From Hydrangea macrophylla (taxonomy: Eukaryota; Streptophyta; Magnoliopsida; Cornales; Hydrangeaceae): a DNA stretch of 64,000 nt. Both the position numbers and the translations under genes were made by a program. Positions 22,331-32,145 of this stretch are shown here, in pieces. Numbering within the stretch: the stretch's first letter is position 1; each line of letters opens with the position of its first letter. The notes beneath the pieces were generated by a model, which saw only the letters and a list, made by a program, of their open reading frames with translations, was not told the DNA's origin and searched no databases. The DNA lies in the NCBI GenBank assembly GCA_033977485.1, contig CM066995.1, positions 47,057,162 through 47,121,161 on the forward strand, in the 5' to 3' direction.

Positions 22331-23369
22331 GGTATGACCAAAGTAGGAATCCTCCGAAAGGGAGCAGCTACCCTGACATGCCAAGCCTTGACAAAAGCCT
22401 TCATAGTAGAGGAACGCATGATCGAATTCCTAGTAAAGTCAGCAGCAATATTCCTAGTAATGTCTTGGACAAGTCCATACTAATGAACCACTCGGCCGGA
22501 AATGTAGAAGGTAGTAGCGCGCAGGCCAGGCAACCAGATATCGGGCCTCCCAGGAAGCCGCACTGCGACAGAGCGGTAAGACCAAGTCCGGCAAGCCCAG
22601 AAAATGTCGCCTAAAGAGAGGCCTTGGAGCCAATCAAGCCAAGCGTTGTCAGAACGGAATAAGTAATGAAATTCTATGCGATCATAAGGAAGTAGCTCCC
22701 AGAGGTATGAAGGATGCGTAAATAGGTCCAGGCATTCCATGAGCCAAATCTGCAAGACAAAAGGGGCTTCCGCAGATAACATAGCCTCAACAGTGTGAGC
22801 ATCGTCCAAGCCTATCAAGGTCTTGTTGAGAACTAGCATGACGGCACTTTTCATCTCTCATAGACCACAGACGATGGGTATGAGAGTATCGGAAGATGAC
22901 TGGAAGAGAAAGTAATAGAGCATGGCAATCGATAGTGCACTACGCTGGATAATCTGATATCCGCCGTCGTAAGGATCTCCCACGGGAGCATAAACCGAGG
23001 AAAGTCGCTCAAAGTCGATATATCCGTCATGAACAAAAGAGCTCACAGCACTTCGTGATGTATAGAGTAGGATAGCCAAATCCTGAACATAGCCTGCCTG
23101 CATCGGTGGAACCACCAGATCCGCAAAAGGGTCGGTATGAAGTATAGCGCTAAACTCCTTAAATAAAAGACAGACCTAATGGGAATCGAAGCGGAAGACA
23201 TGAAAGGAGGGATCCCACACTGAATCGCAGCTCGAAGCAAGCTTTCGTTCAAAAACATTCGTCGGAAAGAGAAGAGGTCGTTCAGTCTAAAACACTCAAA
23301 ATTTAGCCTATCAATGCCCGAGAAAGCATCCATCCATGGGAAGAGGATTTGGGAGCTAATGGGGGCCAT
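22331..23369 (-). pseudogene. Second antisense ORF of element B (unknown; plant DUF-like)
   Basis: The ATG at 23369 starts MAPISSQILFPWMDAFSGI, with FECFRLNDLFSFRRMFLNES following. Frame changes near 23200 and 23150 connect to WDPSFHVFRF and FSAILHTDPFADLVVPP, then FERLSSVYAPVGDPYDGGYQ, and after a stop at about 22857 the ORF 22854-22480. The pattern WDPSxHVFRF...EFSAIL resembles a domain family found in plant retroelement-associated proteins (a plant-mobile-domain-like DUF); I am not certain which. A TATA-like TTATACC lies about 60 bp upstream on the minus strand. The gene lies opposite to gag-pol, downstream of integrase. Confidence 0.5.
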
Positions 23370-23427
23370 TTTGGGAAGAAGTGAAGAGGAGAGAAGAATG
23401 TTTTGCAGAGTATTAGGGGAAGAAAGT

Positions 23428-23437
23428 GGTATAAATT
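23428..23437 (-). promoter_or_regulatory. TATA-like box of the second antisense ORF of B
   Basis: Minus strand AATTTATACC, followed by AC. The first antisense gene has CTTATACCAA at 54585-54594, so both share TTATACCA. Each lies just downstream of a GC-rich hairpin module. Confidence 0.4.
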
Positions 23438-23479
23438 AGAGAATAAAGTTGCCTACCTACCCGCGACAGTTAATAAAGC

Positions 23480-23595
23480 AGAATGGCACTCAACAAAGTG
23501 CCGAGCTGTAGTTAGTGAATGCCGTTGCGGCATTCACTAACTGCCATTGCGGCATTCACTGAGTGCCGCAGAAGCCTAACCGAGTGCCGTATTGA
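23480..23595 (-). promoter_or_regulatory. GCGGCATTCA hairpin module upstream of the second antisense ORF of B
   Basis: Several inverted copies: GTGAATGCCGTTGCGGCATTCAC near 23515-23537 and GCGGCATTCACTGAGTGCCGC near 23549-23569 (each contains a clear stem). It is the same kind of module as in the LTRs, 40-170 bp upstream of the TATA-like box. Confidence 0.5.
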
Positions 23596-23599
23596 GTTT

Positions 23600-24062
23600 T
23601 ATTTTGGCCAGGGTCTGTTTTAATGTTTTCAGCCCACCTACAAACAGAAAACATAATAAAAGTGCGCATCATGCAGCACGTGTAAGCAAGACCAAGCCAT
23701 GGTCACATACATCCATTCATTCGTTCATTCATTTTAAATAAATAAAGAAGATAGAAGCATTCAAGGTTAAAATAAATGGACCAAGATATGGTCACGCATA
23801 CGGGGAGCAATAGTAAATGCAGAAAAGATAAAAAATAATCATAAAGCATGCAGGCACCTATACTACCACGGCTATCCAAAAGCCGTCAGCAAAAGTAAAT
23901 GCGTGTGATACAGACATCCAAATATAAGTGTGTGTATATATATACAGTCTTCCAAGTGTATATGTCTCCTCACCAAAATGCATAAAAGATAAAAAGGAAA
24001 GAGAGATAAGAGTGAGGTCAGCCCCGACCTCGAGTCTGGCGGGTCACGCGTCTGAGGGGCTC
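23600..24062. other. Spacer between the two antisense genes of B
   Basis: No gene seen. It holds a short TA-rich simple repeat (about 23930-23945) and otherwise A-rich sequence. It should include the 3' end of the first antisense gene (stop at 24063). Confidence 0.5.
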
Positions 24063-24544
24063 CTATTCTGACTCTGTCCCGCTCGCTCCGCCTTTGCCTT
24101 CGCCTCTACCTCCACCTCCACCTCTGCCGCCACTGGTACCTCCGCCACTACCTCCGCCTCGTCTGGCACCACTGCCCCCGAGAGCCCCTCCATAATCTCT
24201 GTCGGGATCTATCCCAAACTGCCAAAGCCGCTGCTCAAGCTCCCTCACTCGCAGAGTCAGTCTCCTGACCTAATCATCCTGAGTAAAAGGAAAGGTGAAT
24301 AACATAGTCTGTTTAGAAATAAAAGTGAAAAGTATGAATAAAAGGGGGGTAACTCGACTTACCCTGGCTCTCGCCTGAGCCTCAGCAGTCACTCGCGCCC
24401 CGTCAGCCTGAATAATAATAAAAAAAAGAAAAAAATTAAAAGAAATCAGAACAAGGATGTAAGAATCGAGAATGGAGATTCTAGAAGCTTACCCTCCACT
24501 CCCGGCCGTGGACCCACTCTCTAACACTATGAGCATAATGCTGG
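24063..24544 (-). pseudogene. First antisense gene of B: last exons (glycine-rich C-terminus)
   Basis: Three exons are inferred on the minus strand. The first is the remainder of the exon broken by C (24544-24493, reading HYAHSVREWVHGREW, donor GTAAGC). The second is a 45-nt exon at 24407-24363 (acceptor TTCAG, donor GTAAGT). The last is at 24278-24063, encoding LRVRELEQRLWQFGIDPDRD and then a glycine/arginine-rich tail of about 35 residues ending in SGTESE and TAG. One stop sits at the start of the last exon. The exon continues into 38522-38351 when C and one GCTGG copy are left out, with the frame preserved. Confidence 0.6.
24540..24544. repeat. Target-site duplication of element C, left copy (GCTGG)
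   Basis: GCTGG, exactly repeated at 38351-38355 after the other LTR. Confidence 0.93.
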
Positions 24545-26770
24545 TGTGGACACCGGAAGTGGACCACTTCTCTCTCTTGTTTGAGATTGCTTTGAAATTG
24601 ATTTGAATCAAAGAAAAGGAAAGGTCTGTTGAAAACAGATACAGAGTCGCCACTTGGTCTTTAAGGAACCAAGAAACCTAATTTTGACTCACCCAAATGG
24701 ATAAAGGGCACCGGCCCTTCATAACCAAAGAACTTGGTTCGGGGTTTTGGTACGAGAGAGGAAGGAGCCTTTGTCGCGACTAAAACACCCTCAACTCGCC
24801 CCGTCTTTCGACGGGCCTCAATTAGCATCCAAATAATCATCTTATACTATGTTTGGTTCGACAATTAATACTATTGTAGTATATTACATCACATAAGTAA
24901 ACTTGAAATTGGAAGATCAAAAGATAAGATATCATTCATAAGATCTAAGCCAAATATCATGCAATGTAAAGTGAAAGATCACACAAATAAACCTAGGAAA
25001 GATCGTCTAATCATGTATCAAATAATCAAGACTTCCTAATCTAAAGGGGGACATGAATTGTTATTGAAACAAGTAAGCAAAGAAATCAAAATATGCTTAG
25101 CAAGGCTAGAATGATGCATGTTATTCTTTGATAAAAGAAGACCTCTCAATCCCCGGGACGGATGAGAAAGGATGAATAGATCAAGGGGAAGCATGAACGA
25201 GTGATCGAGTTCATTCCTTATAATCTCCTTAGATTAAGAGTTACAAAAACCCCAAATCTTGCATGAATGTATTGTATGAACCTAAAAATGTGCAAAGGTT
25301 GTAGTGTGTTTTGTGTTCATGGATTTCTAAAATGACTTAGAAGTCTAAAATGTGCATGAATGAATGGATTAAATCAACATGGGATATATACAAATGTAGT
25401 ATGAACTACTTCCTAAGATGTGAGCTAATTTGGAATGCATATGAGCATCAAATCAAAGAATAAAAGTTGAAATGTGCTTGCTGTGAATAGTGGACAGACT
25501 ACATATGGCACTTTGCAACATTATAATGGGAGGTCAAACGTGCCTAGAAAAATGTGAGAAAAATCTGAGATCATTCTTATTGTGTCTAGAAAATAACCCA
25601 AGAAGCCAAACATCAATAGCTATCACAGATTAAAAGAAAAAAATCAGAATATACACATGACTCAGAAACAAAAGCTGCACTGTTGACTGATTTTGTATGA
25701 TTTTTCATAAATCAAAGAAAAGGTTTATGATGACCCATTATATACCAAAAGTTTCCTAAGACACCCAAGTTTTATAAAAAAAATAGAAAATGTATATGTA
25801 CAGTGATGAAAATGTCCAGAATAAGTGCAAGAAGTTGGGTGAACATTCTGTGAGAACAGAGGCGGATTATGAATGTGAACTTCTCACATCCAAAACAAAT
25901 ACTCTCATATTTCTATAATTGATGGGAAAAATTAGGGACAAACTATGATGTATTAGGAAGGTTTTCCAAGTGGTTTCATCATCATAACTTGAGTATTTAA
26001 TTCAAAACAAATCTCTGAATCTGAACAGCTCACTGTTTTGGGTCATTGTTTAGAGATATTGAAGAAAACAAAGTTTTATTTCTTGAAATCAAATGAGAGG
26101 GATTGAGAGGAGGTTTTGAAATAGATGTTTTGAAAACATATTTCCAACACTCAATAAGGATTATGACCACTTAGAATACTAACACCAAACTCATCATTTA
26201 AGAATCCCCAAGATTGTTGGAGAGATTTATTTTATTTTTGGGCATAACTTCAATACATTCCAAGAATGCCTTGGAAGTATTGAGGTTATGATCATCATCT
26301 ATCAAACATGTTTTTGAGGTCAAGAGCTACTATCCATAAGGATTCACTCACCCCAAACTTCATGTCATCACTTAGATGATGATGAACTAGTAAGTAAATA
26401 AAGAAAATAAAAAGAAATGAGATGAGGAGAGATGAACATATATATAATCAAGCAAGTAGATGATAATCAATAGATGATATTCATGAAGCATGAGACTTGT
26501 AGATTGGTGTATCACTCATATGTAATGACACTAGACATGGAAGAAGCTTCCACACTCTTGAATGCTCACTAAAATGGTGGTTGGGAGTATTGAATGTTGA
26601 AGTAAATGGAAGTAATGAAGTAAAAACAAAGTTAGAAACTCACTTTTGTTTTGAAAAATCAAAGAAGAAAGCTTCTTTTCTCTCCACTCTAACCTTATCT
26701 CTACACTTTCTCTCCCAAACTTTCTCTAAACTTGCATTTTGACTCCCCCCAAATGAGGAGTAATGGGGTG

Positions 26771-26780
26771 TTTATATAGG
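26771..26780 (-). promoter_or_regulatory. LTR promoter TATA box, element C 3' LTR
   Basis: CCTATATAAA on the minus strand, repeated at 37261-37270 in the 5' LTR, about 150 bp downstream of the GC-rich module. Confidence 0.6.
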
Positions 26781-26921
26781 CCAACTTGGGGTGGTTTTGG
26801 GGTTTTAAAAGTGTTCCCATTGGCTCCAAACATCTGAAATCATAAAACTATGTCGTTTTGGCTTTTAATTAATCAAAATGGGACCACAAAAATAATTACA
26901 AAAACTCACTGTTCTGGGGGA

Positions 26922-26984
26922 GAGTGCCGCGGCGGCACTGGGCCACTGCCGCGGCGGCAGTGGGCCAGTGCCGCGGCGGCACTG
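26922..26984 (-). promoter_or_regulatory. Triple GTGCCGCGGCGGCAC palindrome in the LTR of C
   Basis: Three alternating copies of AGTGCCGCGGCGGCACT and its inverse form, separated by GGGCC. Position relative to the TATA box matches the weaker modules of B and F. Duplicated at 37411-37473. Confidence 0.6.
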
Positions 26985-27494
26985 CTCCTCCCTTCGTCTG
27001 GATAATGCTGTTTAGGCCCCCTGATGTTCCGGTATTCGCGAAAAGGCCCTATTTCGTCCGAAATTCACAGAAAATGCGTATGAACTCCAAATTGAGGTTG
27101 TGATATACCGTTGGAAAGGTAATGGAGTCTACTTTACATAAAAAATAGTTCGGGGATAGGTTACTTTGAAAAGTTTTGCGGTATTCGCGATAAAAGCCGA
27201 TTTGATCGCCTTTTTCACCTTTTGAAATTCATAATAAATTCGTTTTAAATCCAGAAATTATGTGCGATATACCGTTGGGAAGCTATTGACCTCTAGTATC
27301 CATGAAAAATATTTGAAAATTGTTTCGGCACCCCGGTTCCAAAGTCAAATTCTGGTCAAACTGGTCAAACCTGGGATTCCCGGGAAGTTCTAGAAACCTC
27401 CGGGAGTTCCCGGGAGTTGGTGTTTTCGCTCGATTTTCTTTCTGGAACTTGTTTTAACACTTTTCCCGTGATTTAAAATGATTTTGGTGAATTC

Positions 27495-27565
27495 GGACGA
27501 TTTCGGTCAAACTTGGTCAAACCTGGTCAAACCTTGGTCAAACCTGGTCAAACCTTGGTCAAACC
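27495..27565. repeat. TGGTCAAACCT tandem repeat in the LTR of C
   Basis: Seven or so copies of a 10-11-bp unit TGGTCAAACC(T). On the sense (minus) strand it reads GGTTTGACCA. The same array is in the other LTR at about 37994-38060. Confidence 0.75.
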
Positions 27566-27861
27566 GGTCAACGGGGACTTTCCGAGAACTTCCGGGACTT
27601 CCGGGGGTCTCTGGGAGCCGACGATTTTATCTGATTTCTCTTTAAAACTCTTTTTATCGCTTTTCTTATGACATAGTATGTTTTCAGAACTTTGGGACCA
27701 AATCTGGGAGTTTTCGGACTTTCAAGGGCATTTTGGTCATTCTGAGCATTCTGAGAGATAGAGCTGACTTCCGAGAGTCCTTTTGAATCTTTTACGATCA
27801 TTGTGATCCACCAAGCTATGGGTCTCCTAAATCTGATAGCCGACAAAATGGGGTGTCTACA

Positions 27862-27875
27862 GTTTGCCCCTCTTT
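27862..27875 (-). other. Polypurine tract of element C
   Basis: Minus strand AAAGAGGGGCAAAC, abutting the 3' LTR. B and D have GAAGAGGGGCAAAC in the same place. Confidence 0.85.
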
Positions 27876-28029
27876 GGCAGGAACTTGCGAGGCAACGCAT
27901 GTCGCAAGCGAGTGCCAAAGTTTCGAAGAGACAGGTCTTTTGGAGGCTATAGATTTAGGATAAAAGCGTTGCAAAAGATGCAATGATGAAAAAAAGATGC
28001 TGAGGTCAGTGTTGGTCGTGCTCTGCGTG

Positions 28030-28062
28030 AGCTGCCTACGTATCCCAAGGGGAATCAGACCA
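28030..28062 (-). promoter_or_regulatory. Conserved pre-PPT motif, element C
   Basis: On the minus strand: GGTCTGATTCCCC...GGGATACGTAGGCAGCT. It lies 154 bp before the polypurine tract. B (55960-55992) and D (50613-50646) have it 155 and 152 bp before theirs. Its role is unknown. Confidence 0.6.
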
Positions 28063-28855
28063 GGACGTAGTTCAGGGCACAAAGGAACAAATCACACATG
28101 CACAACAAGACATGCGGATGCTATGCTATGAGGATGATATGCAATGCATGGATGTGATATGAATTGTGTCATGAGTCCTATCATGCCTAGTGTTATGACC
28201 CTAGTATGAGCAGGTGCTGTGGGGTGTGCCACTCTGAGTGGGCTGGTGTTGTGTTAGTATTTGTGACTGTGATGTGGTGGATGACTCGGATAAGGACACC
28301 AAGGCTTAGGAGGCTCAGGGTCTGGGGGCAAAACTTTTGAAACTTGGGAAGTGCGTTTTGCAAACGAGTGAGGCAGATCAGATGTGCTTTGTTTAGCAGA
28401 CGACAGCCAAAGGTGACCGAGGGATTTTGTGATAAAAATGGACAGATGAGAAAGCTCATGATGATCAGTGGACACGGATCCTTGAATTGTGAATAGATAG
28501 TGCTTGCCCTGGGAATCGGGGTGATTTGACTGTGGATGATGTTTTCAATCGTTGGCCGATCCTTATGATGACAAGCCGGAGAATCGGTCCGAACTTCTGT
28601 TATCTTCTGCAGGGGATGGTAGGGGACTCTCTGAGAATCTCTCTTCTTGATCGGGAACCAGGATCCATCTCTGAATCTCTCACGGATGATCAAATCTTTC
28701 GGCGCTCAATCCAAGAGGGCTGGTCGGGGCCTCCGGGAGCTGAAGGATAACATACTCTACTAGGAAGAAGGAAATACGTCCGTTAAATGGGAGTGAAGGT
28801 ATCATTCTTATTTGTGACAGAGATGATTTGCGGTGGTTTGACACTGATGGAGGGT
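28063..28855 (-). other. Non-coding interior of element C, 3' part
   Basis: No protein domain recognised. Short open frames on both strands show no family pattern. Confidence 0.45.
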
Positions 28856-28859
28856 GATA

Positions 28860-29700
28860 ATCAATAGCAACTTATGGACTTATGTTGCTAGGATGAAAGA
28901 AGATCATCAACTGCCACTCGTGGACTTATGATGCTAGGAGAAAGGAAGATCATCAACAGCCACTCATGGACTTATGTTTGCATGAAGAAAGATGAAAGAT
29001 CAACAGCCACTCATGGACTTATGTTGCTTGGACGAAGGAAGATCATCAACAGCCACTCACGGACTTATGTTGCATGAACGAAGAAAGATGATGGATCAAC
29101 AACCACTCATGGACTTATGTTGCTAGGAGAAATGAAGATCATCAACAGCCACTCATGGACTTATGTTGCATGAACGAGGAAAGATGATGAATCAACAGCC
29201 ACTCATGGACTTATGTTGCTAGGAGAAATGAAGATCATCAACAGCCACTCATGGACTTATGTTGCATGAACGAAGAAAGATGATGGTCAACAGCCACTCA
29301 TGGACTTATGTTGCACAGATGAAATAAGATCATCAACAGCCACTCATGGACTTATGTTGCTAGGAGAAATGAAGATCATCAACAGCCACTCATGGACTTA
29401 TGTTACATGAACGAAGAAAGATGATGGTCAACAGCCACTCATGGACTTATGTTGCACAGATGAAAGAAGATCATCAACAGCCACTCATGGACTTATGTTG
29501 CATGAACGAGGAAAGATGATGATCAACAGCCACTCATGGACTTATGTTGCACAGAAATGAAGATCATCAACAGCCACTCATGGACTTATGTTGCATGAAC
29601 AAAGAAAGATGATGGTCAACAGCCACTCATGGACTTATGTTGCACAGAAATGAAGATCATCAACAGCCACTCATGGACTTATGTTGCATGAACGAAGAAA
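28860..29700. repeat. Tandem array of ~46-bp units in element C
   Basis: About 18 copies, each containing a core close to CAGCCACTCATGGACTTATG. Two spacer types alternate in the later copies (AACGAAGAAAGATGATGG and a shorter AGAAATGAAGATCAT form), suggesting expansion of a two-unit repeat. First copies are most diverged. It lies in the non-coding interior between gag and the 3' LTR. Confidence 0.85.
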
Positions 29701-30215
29701 GATGATGGTAAACTTTCGATAGTTTGGAAAGGGATGAAATTTTCCCCAAGTTTGGACGCTTCTCATGCTGACGCCTTGACCGGTGTAGTAATGGTGTTTG
29801 GTACTCCTGCTTGTATTGGCATGCTCTTTATAACTTGATTTGAAAAATTCATTAGTCACTATTGACTTACACATTTGAGACTACAACAGACTCAAAAACT
29901 TGACAGACATTGACGCACGAGGACGACACATTTGACACCAAAATGAAACAAGGTCGACTTGCCAAAACTTAATGTGCTTTTGTCATAAATGATGTACCAT
30001 ATCTCTTTTGTGTTTACTTCTCTCCTTAACGTGGCATCACTTTGATGGTGAATCTTATTTTTGAAAATTCCTCCCTGCTGATCTAATCAATTTCTTTGCT
30101 TCTCTCAAGATGTGCTTTGAATTAGTGCCTTAGCTTATGGAATGAAAGACGCTCCATTTCCATCTATTCAAGACAATGTTCTTGAAGGCTTACCATTGGT
30201 GTATAGGGATCAGGT

Positions 30216-30423
30216 GGCAAACGAAGTTTGCCCCTAGTTTGAAGGGCATGAAGTGGGATCGGTAGGCAAACGAGGCAAATGACCGAAGTTTGCCCCTAGT
30301 TTGGAGGAAGGTTCATTGGAGGTTTTGGGCAAACGAGGTAGGTGACCGAAGTTTGCCCCTTGTGTGAAGGGTAAATAGTAAAAGTCAGGCAAACGAGGCG
30401 GGTAGCCGAAGTTTGCCCCTAGT
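30216..30423 (-). repeat. Four PPT-like hairpin repeats in element C
   Basis: Four units spaced by about 60 bp, each with a minus-strand AGGGGCAAACTTCG core near 30216-30235, 30290-30302, 30349-30361 and 30410-30423. The first closes as GGCAAAC-TTC-GTTTGCC. The core repeats the AGGGGCAAAC of the polypurine tract. Similar units occur in B and D. Confidence 0.65.
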
Positions 30424-30477
30424 GTGGAAGGTGATTTTCTGGTTTGAGGCATGGACCGTGACTTTAATCTCTCAAAT

Positions 30478-30522
30478 GCTCATAACTTTTTGCCTAGGCA
30501 CCAGTGAGGTAACCTAGCGAGC
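30478..30522 (-). ncRNA. Putative structured RNA motif, copy C-c
   Basis: Sense (minus) strand: GCUC, CUAGG, inner ACC-UCACU-GGU, CCUAG, then GAGC. The three nested helices agree with the other three copies, and the inner stem changes its bases while keeping pairing. Prediction by eye only. Confidence 0.45.
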
Positions 30523-30559
30523 TCTTTTCTCTCTTTTGTTATTGCTCACCTTAGATTTA

Positions 30560-30607
30560 GCTCTAACTTTTGCCTAGGCGTCCTTTCGGATTTTCGACCT
30601 AGCGAGC
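30560..30607 (-). ncRNA. Putative structured RNA motif, copy C-b
   Basis: Sense (minus) strand: GCUC, CUAGG, inner UCC-GAAA-GGA closed by a GNRA-type loop, CCUAG, GAGC. Inner stem differs from C-a and D by a compensatory pair. Confidence 0.5.
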
Positions 30608-30629
30608 CATCCTTCTTTTCTTTTTGAAA

Positions 30630-31003
30630 GTCTGCCTACGTACCCCCAAGTGGGGATCAGGTCCAACGTAGTTCGGGCCATGGTTGAAAAGAAGCGAGTT
30701 GATTTTTAGGTAGGTGGGTTGACCGAACCGTTGTGGTTGCCTACGTATCCCCGAGCGGGAATCAGGTCGAGCGTAGTTCAAGCCAAAGTCTTGAAGGAAA
30801 TTGGTTTGATTATGATGGTGTTGACCGAACCGATGTGGTTGCCTACGTATCCCCGAGTGGGAATCAGGTCGAGCGTAGTTCAAGGCAAAGTCTTGAAGGA
30901 AATTGGTTTGATTATGATGGTGTTGACCGAACCGATGTGGTTGCCTACGTATCCCCGAGTGGGAATCAGGTCGAGCGTAGTTCAAGGCAAGGCTTGAAAT
31001 AAG
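30630..31003 (-). repeat. 102-bp tandem repeats carrying the GATTCCC/GGGATACGTAGGC motif, element C
   Basis: Three near-identical 102-bp units (starting at about 30719, 30821 and 30923) plus a diverged fourth at about 30630. Each contains GATTCCC...GGGGATACGTAGGC on the minus strand. Because 102 is a multiple of three, spurious open frames run through it in several frames; they are not genes. Confidence 0.85.
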
Positions 31004-31416
31004 GGGTTTGAGGTATGAGGGTTTTTCAAACCAATCGTCAAAGAAGTTCAAACTTGAGCCACTTATGGTAGCTTTGAATAAAGGATTTAGTTTCAATCTC
31101 CCTTTCTTTTCTTTTTCTTTTTCTTTTTGTTTTGTTTTGAGGATTGATCCTTTTCACTTTCGCCTAGCCAGTCAATTTTGCTTTTTAATGTAGTCAATTC
31201 TTGTGAGATCTTTCAATTGCAATCTCAGAATTCCAGAATGTGCATGTCAGCTCTCGGAATTTATTTGTGGTCATTCCGTGCCTTTTGAAATGTGATCTTG
31301 GCACGTTCTTAAGATGTATCTTGAAGCGTATGATTCTCTCATTTGTTTCATCAAAAAAATTTTCTCTAACATTTTGACTGGCTAGGGTCAGATTTTGGAA
31401 ATCAACACCTTTTTCA

Positions 31417-31464
31417 GCTCTAACTTTTGCCTAGGTGCCCTCTCGGGTTTTCAACCTAGCGAGC
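31417..31464 (-). ncRNA. Putative structured RNA motif, copy C-a
   Basis: Sense (minus) strand: GCUC, CUAGG, inner CCC-GAGA-GGG (GNRA-type loop), CCUAG, GAGC. It is followed by a block (to 31372) also conserved in D. Best-supported copy together with D. Confidence 0.5.
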
Positions 31465-31470
31465 TCTTTT

Positions 31471-31472
31471 TT

Positions 31473-31508
<36 letters not shown>
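31471..31508. repeat. Poly(T) run
   Basis: Homopolymer T of more than 30 bases, beside the RNA motif in C. Read on the sense strand this is a poly(A) stretch upstream of the motif; D has a purine-rich stretch at 47368-47410 in the same relation. Confidence 0.8.
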
Positions 31509-32145
31509 AAAGTGGAGATGAAACTCACTGAAATGTTTGGCTACCATCAAGGACCAAGTTCGCACAGGTTCGCATGGCTATCAATTGGGTTGGGCCCAAG
31601 GCTTTGAAATGATAGGAATGGTGGAAAGGGTGTTGGGCAAGCCCCAAGTCAGTTCCAAGCATGTCTTTTCAAGATTGAGGCAAGAGAATCTTTAAATTCT
31701 TAAAGTAAGACTATTCAATTCCAGCTCTTCATCAGTGTCAGCGTGAAATCGATTTTAACCTTTCAGGATTCTTTTTGTTTTGTCGTAGAAAAATTATTAC
31801 CAGAGTAATATCCATGGTAATTTGAAAAGTGACACTTCAGTCTAGTGATTCATGCATCTATGACTAGGCACATCAGATTAGGCAAAATGAGACTTCATTC
31901 CATTAGTAGAGAAGGATTACAGACTCATTAACAACTCGGTGACAGACAGACTCGACCATAAGACTAAACTTGAAATAGACAAAACACACAACAGACTCAA
32001 CTAGACTTGACCCGGTCTCAAATGTAGTGTCTTTGTGACCCACTTATTCTTTTTTTTTTTTTTTAAAAAGAGCATCCTCAAAAAGTCCCAAACACAATCG
32101 CTTCACCGGCACAGGTTCAACATTCATGGTTCTTAGCGAAGGGGA

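Larger units (their letters stand above)
24545..27861 (-). mobile_element. Element C 3' LTR
   Basis: In plus-strand reading it begins TGTGGACACC and ends GTGTCTACA. On the minus strand it therefore begins TGTAGACACC like B and ends GGTGTCCACA. TATA box on the minus strand at 26771-26780; hairpin module at 26922-26984; TGGTCAAACC repeats at 27495-27565. Nearly identical to 35035-38350. Confidence 0.95.

Noticed and set aside
27568..28693. Minus-strand ORFs across the LTR end and 3' interior of C
   Set aside because: They run across the LTR boundary and polypurine tract and have no domain; the LTR part is repeated at 38057.
28860..29700. CRISPR-like array (repeated core with variable spacers)
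   Set aside because: The spacers fall into two recurring types and are not unique; eukaryotic retroelement context.
30719..31002. Protein-coding ORFs with 34-residue repeats
   Set aside because: Open in several frames on both strands because the 102-bp unit is a multiple of three; no domain, and it is a non-coding repeat.
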